Source: Heliocybe sulcata (Eukaryota > Basidiomycota > Agaricomycetes > Gloeophyllales > Gloeophyllaceae). From it: 64,000 nt of DNA. The position numbers and the translations under genes were made by a program. The notes under the pieces were generated by a model. That model made no database searches. It saw only the letters and a list, made by a program, of their open reading frames with translations, and was not told the origin of the DNA. The stretch lies in NCBI GenBank assembly GCA_004369045.1, contig ML213519.1, positions 580,527 to 644,526 on the forward strand, given 5' to 3'. Positions 33,586 through 46,437 of the stretch are shown here, one piece after another. Numbering within the stretch: the stretch's first letter is position 1; every line of letters begins with the position of its first letter.

Positions 33586-35190
33586 TCATGAACTAGGCGC
33601 CTCCTTTTTCCTCCCCTCCCACTCGTCGAGGATCCACTCCGCCACGTTCGCCGAAGCATCACGCGGCTTCGTCTTGTACTGCATCAAGTACCCCTGCAGA
33701 CTCGCCATCGAACACGCCCGCTCCGGAACCGCCTCCGCAAACCGCGCCGCCAGCTCCCCCAGCTCCTCCTCCCCTAAATCAGGTCCCACGAGCTTCCTCG
33801 ACTTCCTGCGAGGCGACGGAGGCGGCGTCGAGCTATCTACCAGCTTCTCCTCGAAGACGCTGTCCTTCTCCCATTTCTCCTTCTCCTCCTCCTCCTGGTC
33901 AGCAGACTTCCTCTGCGGCTGGTAGAATGCCCGGAAGAGCTCCCGCGCCTGGTACCGACTCGCAAGCTTGAACTCGACGTGCTTGTCCATCCGCCCAGGC
34001 CGGCACAACGCCGGGTCGAGCGCGTGGTACTTGTTCGTCGTCGCGAAGAGGATACGGCCTTCCTGCGCACCGACGCCGTCGATCGCGTTGAGGAGACCGC
34101 TAAGCGTAACCTTGCTTCCCGAGTCTTGTGCAGGCTGGTTGGGACCGTCGGGCGGGAGCGGAGGAGCAGAGTCGGGATTGGATGTCGGGGCGGACGGGAG
34201 GTCGCGGTTGAGACCGCTGGTGAACGCTGCGTCGATATCCTCCATTATCGCGATACACTTCTCCGGCAGGTCCGCAATGAGCTCGCAGAGCGCTGTATCG
34301 TCCAAACCCGCCCGGCTCAGCGTCAAGATGTACACATCCAGACCGAGCTCTCCCGCGATACTCTGAATCAGACTGGTCTTGCCAGTCCCAGGAGCCCCAT
34401 AGAGCATGTAACCGCGGCGGAACGGAATCCCACGGTCGTTGTACCACTCCTTGCTCTCCAGGAACTCCAGGGCGTCCTCAAGAATGTCTTCCTTCACGCC
34501 GGGTTCCAGGACGATGGATTTGAGCGGACGCTTTGGACGCGATGCGACGTGCCGCCAGTCACTGTAGCTATCCGACGCGTGAATGCCGATCTGCCCGCTC
34601 TGACCCTCCTTCCACATACCCTGCGCCTCGCACATGAGTGTATTAAGGATCTTGTGGTCCCAGGTAAGAATGCGGATGACCAACTCTTCTTCGTGGCGAC
34701 CATAATACCCAGTCGACTCCTTCGAGCGGCACACGGTCAGGAGACGTCCTTTGTACCACATCCAGTGCTGGTCGCTTATAGAAGGGAGGTAGGAGAACTT
34801 GCGCGAACCGGTGTCCGACGCGTCATCGTCTGAGACGCAGCGCCCATCTTTTACCCCACGCGTGCTGATCTCGACATTGCGCGCACGGCGCCATGCAGAG
34901 TGCTGCGCGAGCCATACCATCATCCAGTCGAAAGCGGGGTCACCTTCTCGAAAGGAAGCGGTGAGGAACAAGGCGGAGATGGCACGCTCCTGAGCCCAGG
35001 ACGCGGCCTGCTGGACGAGGGGGATGATGCTTCCCATGAGCATCAGCTTGGCATAGTCGAAAAGCCCAGGTATCGACATGATGGATGCGAATAAGCCGAA
35101 GCCGGGGAAAGATGGAAGGGGAGAGGCGGATGTGGCATTAGGCGGGTGCATACCCGAGTGAACGCTGGTGGTGTTCGCGTACGTGTCCAT
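33586..35190 (-). CDS. BCS1-like AAA ATPase, right-arm copy (copy 3), intronless
   Basis: Near-twin of the left-arm gene, with an uninterrupted 534-codon frame from the ATG at 35190 (MDTYANTTSVHSGMHPPN). The frame is open upstream to 35325, but the upstream ATG used by the left copy (MSAM) is changed to ACG here, so this start is three codons later. The motifs are the same: YGAPGTGKTSLIQS, CIAIMEDIDAAF, FATTNKYHALDPALCRPGRM and ACSMASLQGYLMQYKTKP. Differences are few: a 4-residue shortening in the Pro-rich insert (PPLPPDGPNQPAQDS against a longer PPDVPPQVPNQ form), a 2-residue shortening in the Glu/Lys run, and scattered substitutions such as R-H-E for R-Q-E. Both copies look functional, so the pair is either recent or kept alike by gene conversion between inverted arms. 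A TATTTAAG box lies at 35308-35315. Confidence 0.93.
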   Translation of the reverse strand: MDTYANTTSVHSGMHPPNATSASPLPSFPGFGLFASIMSIPGLFDYAKLMLMGSIIPLVQQAASWAQERAISALFLTASFREGDPAFDWMMVWLAQHSAWRRARNVEISTRGVKDGRCVSDDDASDTGSRKFSYLPSISDQHWMWYKGRLLTVCRSKESTGYYGRHEEELVIRILTWDHKILNTLMCEAQGMWKEGQSGQIGIHASDSYSDWRHVASRPKRPLKSIVLEPGVKEDILEDALEFLESKEWYNDRGIPFRRGYMLYGAPGTGKTSLIQSIAGELGLDVYILTLSRAGLDDTALCELIADLPEKCIAIMEDIDAAFTSGLNRDLPSAPTSNPDSAPPLPPDGPNQPAQDSGSKVTLSGLLNAIDGVGAQEGRILFATTNKYHALDPALCRPGRMDKHVEFKLASRYQARELFRAFYQPQRKSADQEEEEKEKWEKDSVFEEKLVDSSTPPPSPRRKSRKLVGPDLGEEELGELAARFAEAVPERACSMASLQGYLMQYKTKPRDASANVAEWILDEWEGRKKEAPSS

Positions 35191-35307
35191 GGCCGACGTG
35201 CCAAGGACGTTTGAGAGGGAAAGGGCGACAAACTGTGAGAGTGGGTTGTCCAGGCTGGAGGTGAGGGCCTGCAGGCCGGTGAGTGTCCCTCGGCCAAATT
35301 TCTCGAG

Positions 35308-35315
35308 CTTAAATA
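35308..35315 (-). promoter_or_regulatory. TATA-like box of BCS1-like copy 3
   Basis: TATTTAAG on the minus strand, 118-125 bp before the ATG at 35190, in the same context as in the left arm. Confidence 0.5.
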
Positions 35316-35989
35316 CCGCGTGCACCGGTCAGATCAGTCTTCCAAGAAGCCCTGACGCGCCTCCGAATCGATGCCATCGATGTTCTTTGACTCACCTTGC
35401 CCGAGGGAGTCATCCTCCACAAACGAGTGCGATGCCGGAGATGGTGGCAGTGCAATGGCTGTGACGGCACAATGCGGTGCTCGAATACAACCGACCGACT
35501 TATTGGCGCTGCTACTGTAGAGCACAACGAGCCGTTGGAGCTTTCGTTCCATGAAAGAAAGGGCGGTCTGAGTCAACCATTGCTGATTTGACTCAGGACA
35601 TAAGGACATTCACAGAGCCTGAAAATAAAAAAGTCCGCCTATTGGATAGATTCTGCAAATAGATACGGCCAGCCAGAATAAGCAGTAAAGTCCAGATGGT
35701 TGACCACCCCACGGATGGATCAAAAGGTGAGTCAACTTCAAATTTATTGACGTCCTGAAATGGCAAGCAATCCCTCCGCGTGCCTTTAGCGCCCAAAGAT
35801 CGCATCGGGAGTGCGCGCCTGTCGGATTATGGATAGCGGTACGGCCCTCTGTCCCCACCATCCAGATTATTCTGCCGTATCTCTTTTTTACAGAAATGTT
35901 CTCTGCCTCTGCATCTCACGACTAACAACACTGGCACATCCCACGGCTTCGGTCCCAGCATGGGAATACGCAGAATGCCCGCACCGATG

Positions 35990-36650
35990 CCGCATAGGAG
36001 GACGCCCGCGGGAGGGTATGATTTACCTCCGTCAACAGCATATCAGACTGCCTCTGATAGCGGGGTGCACGGAGAGCCATGAAGCGCTCACTCAGGACGG
36101 GTACGCGCTGGCATCGCATCCTCTGCGGCTCGGTCTCCTCGGCGAGGTCTTGCCAATCTCCGCTGGAGTTGGTTTACAGCATATCAGACTGCCTCTGATC
36201 GTGGAAACGGGCCGCCATGAAGCGCTCTCTCACGACTGGTACGCCCTGGCTGTTGAGAATAGCGCTAAGTATAGACGAGCTCAGAAGAAAGTAGCCGATT
36301 GCAGTGATGTACAGCTACGTAACCCAAGTCTTTTTATACTAATGGATGTCTGCCACCGCAGTCGTGCCACTGGTGGCACGACTCTGCCACCCGATGAAAT
36401 AACGGAGAGTGGGAATAATATACCGTATATGAAAACCCTATGTATAGCCACATTACGCATCAACGCTGGCATCGCATCCGTTGGAGTGGTTTACCTCTGT
36501 CAACAGGATATCACACTGCCTCTAATGATGGGCCCGGGGAGCCATGCAGCGCTCGTCCACGAGTGGTACGCCTCGGCATCACATCCGCTGCGGCTTCTGT
36601 CTGCTCAGCGAAGTCTTGCCGATCAGACAGCGCTGGGTCGCGACGCGCTA
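35990..36650 (+). repeat. Three imperfect copies of a 110-150 bp unit
   Basis: Copies begin near 36020, 36165 and 36490. Shared blocks are CAGCATATCAGACTGCCTCT (third copy CAGGATATCACACTGCCTCT), AGCCATGAAGCGCTC-like sequence, and ACGGGTACGC/ACTGGTACGC followed by CTGGCATCGCATCC in copies 1 and 3. The second copy is cut short. A 300-codon open frame with a GTG first codon (first ATG at 35829, ending 36713) runs across all three in one phase. It has no known domain, so I list the repeats and not a gene. Confidence 0.6.
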
Positions 36651-36716
36651 GATGGGCTCATTAAAATGCTTCCGTACTCAGATTGGATACGACATTCGAT
36701 GTATGCTGTGTGAGAG

Positions 36717-39700
36717 CGATTGGAATCGGGGCATGTGCAGGACAAAGTCACCCTCGATCGACGGTACTGTTTTATGTTTACCCCTGGGTCCGCGCAAGAC
36801 CTGGATGGTCTGATTGGTGCACAGGAATGCTGGACACGGGGGCCTCCTGCAGCTGACGCGAGCGCAGCAGGGGTGGAAGGAGCGCGTCACCTTCCGGCAG
36901 GCGACAACAAGCGCGCATTCTTCTCCCGGCCTTCTAGCCTTCCTGATAGCGAAAGGGTGTGCATTGCTATTTGGGTCTTAGTCTGGTGCGCAGAGTTATG
37001 CGCGAAGGAATAGATCAGAGTGGGCGGCGAGTAAGGACATGTAAATGTGCTCATGAGCAGCATACTAGGGCAATAGCGCGGTAGCCAGAACACCGCTGCA
37101 CCACATTCCATTGTACCGACCAGAACTCGTCTCAAACCGTTTGCTGTCCCCTCTACGCCTTTCCCTAGACACATACCACGTCGACCACCCGGGGCCGTGC
37201 GTGTGAGCGGATTCCATTTATCAGCCATAGCCATGAAAAACACGGGAGCTGCAGTACACTGCCGCGGGCTTCTCGCATCTGTGGTTGCACCGGTAAAACG
37301 TCGCAAGCGAGTATAAGCCCAGTTTCTGTGGTCTTTGGCTGAGGTTATTTTGGCCCATTCTCGCGGCGCTCCTTGGGCTCTAGATTTCATTCGCGGATCT
37401 TGCCGCTGGTTGCTTCGGAGTGATTGATAGCCATGCCAGCGGGTGGCTCTTAACGCTAACCTTTCTCACGAGCCACTGTACAGCTTATGCCCGCTCCCTA
37501 CTATTTGAAGAGCAGTGTTCTCTGCGATACCGACGAGGCGGCGAGAGCGGTAGCTATGGTTGTTTTTGAGGTTCTTTGGCGAAATAGGGTTCTGCAGACC
37601 TTGCCAGCCCCGGGTTCGCATTCTTCCCTGGGACTGCGATATGCATGTTGAGACGGTAGGGTTTGCTTGCGAGGAGCGGCCAACCGCATTTAGAACTGGA
37701 GAGCGTCGATGGTTGCTTCTTGATTCCTGATCTCGTTGGCGGCACTCTGGCCTGGTCCTTGCTGGGGTTGCGATGTCTATCTGATGAGTGCGGTACTCAG
37801 CGCGTCTATGAACATTTCCAATGCCAGCCGGGCACCCGCATAGCTGCGGTAGAGGCAAGAGAAGACAACAAATGCCAGTGTCAGCAGGCAGTTTTCGCGC
37901 TCGGTCCTAGACTGCCTCTGAATTGCGTTCGACCCAGCCACATTGCTCGGTACGAAGGCGATCTCATGGTGCTATCTGAAGCGCTTCTACATATGACCAG
38001 CGACCTAGCGTCCCTCAAGGTGCGCGCTCGGTAGAATCGAGATCTCACAGATATACCTTGAGCGCTTACGCATTGCCAGGCCTTTGGTTGTACGGACCAG
38101 TACTGGCACTCTCTGGTCGTATAACGCGCTTGATCGAGATTGAAGTCGAAAGCGTACCATCATAATTGCGTGCGCAATTATCTTGGCAATGGTTAGTGGC
38201 AACTCCGCCTCCAAAATCACGGTTCCTGATGCAAACCATTCGCGCAAGGCCTTCGGTTATTGGCATCTGTATGCTGCGTTTATAGCGAGCCCTGTGATAG
38301 GTTATACAGCTGCATGTGAACTACAGCTGCATGTGAACTACTAAAGCACCGGTCCTACGACCGGGCCCATGGCGCGCGCATCTCACTGGCACCAGATCGA
38401 TCATTTTCGGATGCTTTCTCGGTGGCGCGAAAAAAGGACAGTTTGTCCTTTCAGCTGTCCTGTGAGGTGTTCTTTTCGCAGCGCCATCAAAAAGGACACC
38501 GTGACCGTGACATGACGTCAGGTACCCGGTAAATGACCGGTCAAGTGTGCTCGGGCTCACCCAAAACCTAGGCCGAGCCGTCTCTGGTGGGCTCAGGCCA
38601 GGCTCGGGCCTGCACTGCACGGGGAAAGAGAACTCACATATAGTATACAATGCAATCCTACATGGTCAATACAAGCTCCTGCGTCATTCACGTTATTACG
38701 AGCAATTCCGGCCATTGGCGCCATCTCCTGCTCCCACAGTATTCAAGGCGTCTCCGCCGGTGCCCTTCATCAATTGGACTACGAGAGTCCATAACGGAAA
38801 GGTGACCAGCAGCAATTCATGGGTTTACGTGTGTCTCGGGAAAGAGCACGCTGGGAAGCGTCCCATACGTCAGGAGACCGGCCGCCGGTATCATAATGCA
38901 GTCCCGGGCCTGGTAGGCCCGGCCCTCCAAGCCCTGCCGCGTACACCGAACCTATCTATATCAGTGCTTGGGCCCGGCCGGGAAAGGCCTAAATCGGGCC
39001 CATCCCGCTTGTCCCCGGCTTTGTGCCCGGTCTTGCACAACACTAGTCGACGAAAGTGAGTACTAGTGAGTGGCAGTCCATATACAGCGTTACTTGGGTC
39101 TGTGATCGGTCCATTTCTCGTGTACGGTCCATTTGTCGTGTACAGGTGCCTTGCCGACAAATTACTTCCGAGGCGCTCGTCAGCGTTCGCTCTTCCGTTC
39201 CTTACCTACGAGATGGATAATTGGATCAAGTCGTACTCGGCACAGACCATTGAAGCCCGCTACGCCCATGCAGTGTAAAGTTTCTCTGGTTTTCCTCATC
39301 GATGCCTCTATCCCGGCAGAGGATAAAAGGGCAATATGCAGCCAGACAAATCACCATCCCTCTCCAACCAGCCAGGACGAAGCGTCCCCGCAATATCACA
39401 CGGTGAGACACATATTTCTCGTTTTACCCGCTGAAGCGCTGACGTACGGAGTAACCTCCAGACCAAAACAAGAAAACCACACGTCCATCCTATGCAGGTC
39501 GCACGCCCTCACGCCTTCGCCCCGCCCTCCAAGCCCGTGTCGGGCACGCCCAGGCCCAAGCCCAAGCCCAAGCCCGCCCATTCCTCAACCATCCTCCTCA
39601 TACTCGCCGTTACGGAAACCCTGTCCGGCACGTCCGGGAGTTCCTACGTCCAGAAGTCGTTGGGCCCCGCGATGATAGAGCACCGGTCCCATATTATTTG

Positions 39701-40246
39701 AAGCGATTAATACAGGTACGTCTCCGTGCCAGAGCCAGTGCCGAACTCAAGTGTTCACATCTACAGCTGGTCCCAAGGCCAAGCCTCAGGGCCGCAAAAA
39801 ACTAATGAGATGACTGCCATCCATAGTAAAAGCGTTGATTAGAAGCGAGCACCGAGTCCGATGCATGAGCTGTATTTTTCTCACTCAAACCATGCAATAT
39901 AAGCAATCCACCCTGACGGTCGCGAACATTTATACCTTGAAGTCAAACTCTGCATAGCTATGACTTTAGACTTGACATTCTTCGGACGACCTAACCCACA
40001 CACGCGTCCAACGCATACAGTAGCCTTCGGCTCGGAATGAGGCGGACAAGACATCGTGTGAAGTCCGAAGGGAGATCCCGAGTCCCCTATTTATAGCGAA
40101 ACCCGCAATTCTTGAATTCAATCCACTGAAAAGTACATTCTAACATTCAATTCGAGTAATTACTTCTCCACAGACATGCAAATCGCACGACCTACAAAGC
40201 GACCAATCAGCACAGAAGCACCGTCACACCAAACGACACACACACC
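36717..40246. other. 3.5 kb without a supported gene
   Basis: Several ATG frames of 100-180 codons occur (for example minus 37390-36887 and plus 38547-39059), but none has motifs, paralogs or convincing splice structure. The stretch contains a 17 bp tandem duplication at 38305 and a GC-palindrome-rich zone at 38.55-39.03 kb. A run of GGCCCAAGCCC-type repeats near 39545-39575 is simple sequence. Confidence 0.45.
38305..38338. repeat. Perfect 17 bp tandem duplication
   Basis: TACAGCTGCATGTGAAC occurs twice head to tail. It may be a replication slip or a target duplication without an insert. Confidence 0.8.
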
Positions 40247-42175
<1,929 letters not shown>

Positions 42176-42525
42176 CGATGGTGAACTGAATGGCTCTGGA
42201 GCGTTGCAGGGCTCCTATATACTTCCTGCTATCGAGATCCAAATCGGTGATGTCAGAAGCGTATCACGTGGTCAGAGACGCGTCGAGCCGCGTAAATTTA
42301 GCACCATATAGTCGCATTGGCACACAACGTAACAGAACGTAACACCCAAGACCATAGAGTATATAACATGTACAGTACTGCTGGAACTACCAAGAAATTC
42401 TGTGGCATTGTCAGAAACGGAGCGCGACATCTGCGCATCACCAATGAAGACGCGAATTGATATACGCAGTCCAAATAATCGTGTCCGAATTGGATATCCC
42501 CATATTTCGAAGGCTTAGCTGGAAG
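42176..42525. other. Promoter region of phosphoglucomutase
   Basis: Only a 350 bp spacer to the BTB cluster; no gene seen. Confidence 0.4.
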
Positions 42526-43569
42526 TCAACCGATGGAAAGCCAACGTTTCCATGCCTCAGGCCTCAGCGATCGCCCTGCTCCGATATCAGAAAGACAGAC
42601 CAACTGAACCTACGAAAACGGATGAATAGGGAATATGTCTATAGAAAGGGAGTAAAGCTGTTCTCACCTTCTCAATAGCTTCTGTAAGCGAACGAGAAAA
42701 GAGGTCTAGAAATTGGCAGATATCCTGCCCGACTGTGGCCCGACAGGTCGCACATTGGGCAGGTGTCATTAGATACTCCCAAGGGAGGATATCCATTGTC
42801 AATGGTGCCAGAGGCTGCTGTTTGATCGCTTTCTTCACGTCCTGCATGAACGAGTCCCACCAGCGCGACTTTGAGGCCCTGACATACCCTGCCAGCGAAT
42901 AACACGACGAGGTTCCATTACATGATTGACATCTGAAGAAGCAGAAGCTGTGGATACGCGCGTGTTCGAGCCAACCAGACGACCAGCTTTCCACGACCAT
43001 AGCCGCAGCATCACCACATTTTCGATGGTACTGTCCGAGGCGTATAAAGGCCTCCACAGGCACAGAACTGAACTCTGGGATGTCATCAGAGTCCCACAAC
43101 TCCGTCTGTTGCAAACGGAGGCACGCCCGGGCTGATACTATGGCTTCTTGGTGTAGCTCATAGAGGCATGCTATGGCGTACACTCGGAGCCGATTCTCTT
43201 CCAGAAGCTCGGGGGAAACGAGAGATCGCCTTATAAAAGGCATCGCGCCTTCCACCTGGTACTTCCTCACCATCTCCAGCCCTTTCTTCACGCCGTCAAA
43301 GGTCAACAGCTCCGGGACCTCGCCGGGATAACAGAAGCGGAGAAGAATGTCCACAGCAACGCGGTCCTCCGTGATGTCTACAACCGGTATCCCTCTCTTC
43401 TCGGCCGCTACCTCCCCATGCGCTGATGGAGCATACTGGCGAAGACGGGGGAGGCAGCGCTCAGCATGGCCTTGAACATGCGGAAATCGACGTTGTCGCT
43501 GGAACGTACTATCACGTCCGCATCGGGTTTATCGAAAGGGGCTCCTGCAGGGGCAGAGTTGTCGGACAT
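42526..43569 (-). pseudogene. BTB/POZ domain protein with one reading-frame break (copy D)
   Basis: The start at 43569 gives MSDNSAPAGAPFDKPDADV, the FDKP..D..VRS opening of the family, then DNVDFRMFKAMLSAASPVF and ASML. Here the frame breaks at about 43415-43435, and the homologous continuation (AHGEVAAEKRGIPVVDITED, then VDILLRFCYPGEVPEL) is one base out of phase. No intron with usable sites covers the change. So this is a one-base indel, either real decay or a sequencing error. Downstream all is whole: FFRCQSCNGTSSCYSLAG, an AQCATCRATVGQDICQFLDL block, then the conserved last intron (42667-42610, 58 bp). The final exon reads VQLVCLSDIGAGRSLRPEAW and is longer than in the paralogs, so its end at 42526 is less certain. 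Codon use is still gene-like. Confidence 0.72.
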
Positions 43570-44493
43570 GAGCGGTCCTGTAACAAGGCTTGTCGGCGCA
43601 AGAGGTGGAAGGAGGGTAACAGAGAAGTGTGAACGTCCGAGAGGCTGAAGCATACGCAGCATTAAGCTTCAAGTGCCGTTGGGCACGAGGACCACACGTG
43701 CTGCGCGCTCAGAAATAGCTAGCGAAGATCAAGGGCAAAGATAGCTTCATGGGACACGGAAATTGAGGAGAAGCCAAAAAGGAGTAGGTGTATTCCTCGG
43801 CGTTCTAGACATACAGCGGCGATAGCAAACAAAAACTTCTGATGCACGGGCGACAATCTTGGAATAGGATATTGCGCACGACAGACCCGGATTCGTGACA
43901 CCTTCTGGTCAGAGCCACTAGTAAGCGAGATCCATAAATGCAGGAAATCCGAACGAATGGTACCAGGCGTGCAAGCTGAGGGATATTCTGCGTCCAGCGA
44001 CGACTAGCGTTATACCGTACTGGCTTAAAGGAGTAGTGACGTACCCGGGAATGTCTCGCCTCAACCAGCGCCGGAGTCGCTAAGCGCTGGACCTCTGTAG
44101 TCCCAGCCCACAGCCCAGTACGCATGTCGAAGTATCGTAAGTCTGTCACTTCTGCCCGGTATTGATAACCACGGCCTACTGTTGCGCACCAGTTCGTCAA
44201 CGCGTTGATATGCCCTCAAATCTACAGCGTCAGTAAGTACGCATACAGCCGACATCGAACACATGCCGTTTTCTGGACATGCGCAAACGCAATTAGACCA
44301 AAATATTCTGCGAAGGCGCGGATAGTAGTGACGCAGACATTACAGTGGGTGTATCGGTGGCGAATGATGATGAAAGGGCAGTTGTCCTAATACTGGGTCA
44401 CGTCGGCATTCACAAGGAGCTGAAACCGAGACAGTGCTCTACGCCACCCCTGCAGGACGTCGAGATCGACTATGCCGTGCATTTGTATTCATT
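43570..44493. other. Spacer between BTB copies D and E
   Basis: A 131-codon minus frame (44200-43805) has no motif and no paralog. Nothing else supported. Confidence 0.4.
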
Positions 44494-45491
44494 CATTTGC
44501 TCACTGGAACCTGACAGTTGCCGCTATCTGATCGCTATTAGCTGGGCAGCATCGTACTTGGAACGAATTTAGTACACACCTGCATTACAGCAGCATCCAC
44601 TCTAGCCGCGAGGAGGCGACTAAAAGCCTGGAGGTCCGCCATCCCTTTACCATTCGTCCGACAGAAGTTGCAGCCCGATACGCTCTGTACGGCTAACATG
44701 AGCGCGCTGGCATTGGTAACGGTCGCCCCGCAGGGCTTCTCCCGAAGCTGTTGCTGCATCGTATTCATGTAAGAGCGCCACCACAACCTAGGTTGCACAT
44801 TTCCATCTCGCAGCTGAACAGTACTGTTATCCGCCGAGCACTGATTGCAACTGAAGAAAGTCCAACTCCTGTCCACCTCTTCGCTCTCCGCTAGCCATGC
44901 AAGACCGACAGCAACAGAACTGGCAGGTCCACCAGCTTTGTCCTTCAGCTCCCATAGTGCACGGGTAGCCGAAGCTGAGATGCTGCTCAGCTCCCGGACG
45001 TTCGGGCCCGGTAGGCCCTTGTAGCACGCATGCATAGCCGCGAGCCTGGTCTCCTCCTCAAAACCATGATAACGAGCGATCGCAAAGACACGCAGAGGCT
45101 CTCTATCCAGGAACGTCTCCGATGCCAGCCTCCTTCGGAGTAGGTCTGTAGCATCTTCCATCTGGTACTTCAGGGCCGCCTCGAGTACCGGTTTCAGCTC
45201 GTCCAAAGTCTCCAGCGATGGGGAAGCGACAGGGTAGACAAACCGCAACAGTTTGTCCAGCACGTCGCTGTCCTCGGTCACTGAAATCACGGTGCGGCTC
45301 TCGGCGCCATCATCACCGTCCTTGGAATCGGTCGTGCGACCCAGGCTCTCGGCTTCGGAGGCGTCGTTGTGCAGAGGGGATGCGATGGCGAGGATGCATT
45401 TGTGAACGCGGAAGTCGATATTGTCGGTAGTGCGGAAGATGAGATCGGAAGATATTCTGTTGAAAGGGGCAGATGCGAGACGCGAAGACAT
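44494..45491 (-). CDS. BTB/POZ domain protein, expanded family (copy E)
   Basis: The start at 45491 gives MSSRLASAPFNRISSDLIFR, then TTDNIDFRVHKCILAIASPL (BTB strand-helix start). An Asp/Glu-rich loop (SKDGDDGAESR) replaces the short loop of other members. TEDSDVLDKLLRFVYPVASP closes the domain. The helical middle has DREPLRVFAIARYHGFEEET. The C-terminal region carries two CxxC pairs, FFSCNQCSADN and SGCNFCRTNG, with WWRSYMNTMQQQLREKPCG between. A 69 bp intron (44579-44511) follows the codon CAG; the short last exon reads VPVSK and stops at 44494. Intact. It lies head to tail with copies D, F and G on the minus strand, which suggests growth by unequal exchange. Confidence 0.88.
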
Positions 45492-45790
45492 TGGTACCTA
45501 GGAATACTGGAAGTAGTTAGGAAAGGAATGCAGAGGCAGGCGAGGCTTATCTGTCATGCAATCGTTAATATATACCCACTCGAGGCTAGCACGTGTAAGC
45601 GGCGATTAAGAATGTAGCAAAACGAGATATGATCGTAGGAAATGACGTGCCCTCGGAAGGCACTTCCTGGGTCACTTTGATATTTCTGTTGCTATCGCTG
45701 CATGCTGGACAGGAGAATAAGCAGGAACGACACGTCCTTGCGTAATCCGCCCAGTCTGATTAGACCCGAACTGCAAGGGCGGCTCCGGCT

Positions 45791-46276
45791 TCACTGCAAC
45801 TTGAATGGTATCGTGAGCCGTATGCGTGCGAGGGTAGGCAGCGTGCACAGTTCGGGGACGCCAACAGGATCGTATACTTCTGCTCGCCTCAGACGGAGAG
45901 ATGCCTTCGCCGCTACTAAGGTTTCTTGCGGCAGCTCATAGAGGTATGCTATGGCATACACTCGAAGCGGGGCATCCTCCAAGAGTGTCGGCGAAATCAG
46001 CGATCTCCGCAAGAATGCCGTTACACCATGAACGTCATATTTTCTCGACACCTCCAGCCCTATCTTCACGTCGTCCAAGACACGCAACTCCGGCACCTCG
46101 CCCGGAAAACAGAGGCGGAGAAGGATGTCCAATGCATTGCGATCTTCCGTGACGTCCACAACAGGAATTTTGCCTTGCTCGGCGTGTCCCGCATCCTTAA
46201 CATATCGAGGGAGACTGAGCATGTTGGCGAAGACAGACGACGAAAGGGGTTCGATAGTAGGGAAGGAAAACAACAT
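45791..46276 (-). pseudogene. Truncated BTB fragment (copy F), closest to copy D
   Basis: Only the middle of the family remains. It opens MLFSFPTIEPLSSSVFANML, so the first BTB strands and the FDKP opening are missing. It then runs KIPVVDVTEDRNALDILLRL, CFPGEVPELRVLDDVKIGLE and PLRVYAIAYLYELPQETLVA, and stops at about residue 161, before the cysteine-rich C-terminal part. Many blocks (PVVD.TED, FPGEVPEL, YAIA.LYELPQE) match copy D best. Downstream sequence does not continue the homology. It is most simply a partial duplicate of D that has decayed. Confidence 0.8.
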
Positions 46277-46437
46277 TGGGCTGGCGGTAGTAATCGCTTA
46301 GCAAGTGACGACTGCGGAGTTTGATTCATTCCGAGCCGTTCAACGGTGTACGACAGCGCCAGTAGCTCTCAGGAGCGTACGCCCTGTGTCCTACCATCCA
46401 GACCCCACGGACACAAGCTCCCAACAACGGTCCCATA

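Larger units (their letters stand above)
31400..35825 (-). repeat. Right arm of the large inverted segmental duplication
   Basis: Partner of the left arm at 25128-29550; order read from the outer edge inward is promoter, BCS1-like gene, 3' flank, TATA segment, array. Arms of about 4.4 kb and a spacer of about 1.85 kb give a structure of about 10.7 kb. Confidence 0.85.

Noticed and set aside
36887-37390. 167-codon minus-strand ATG frame
   Set aside because: No domain, no splice partner and no paralog; length is within chance for this GC content.
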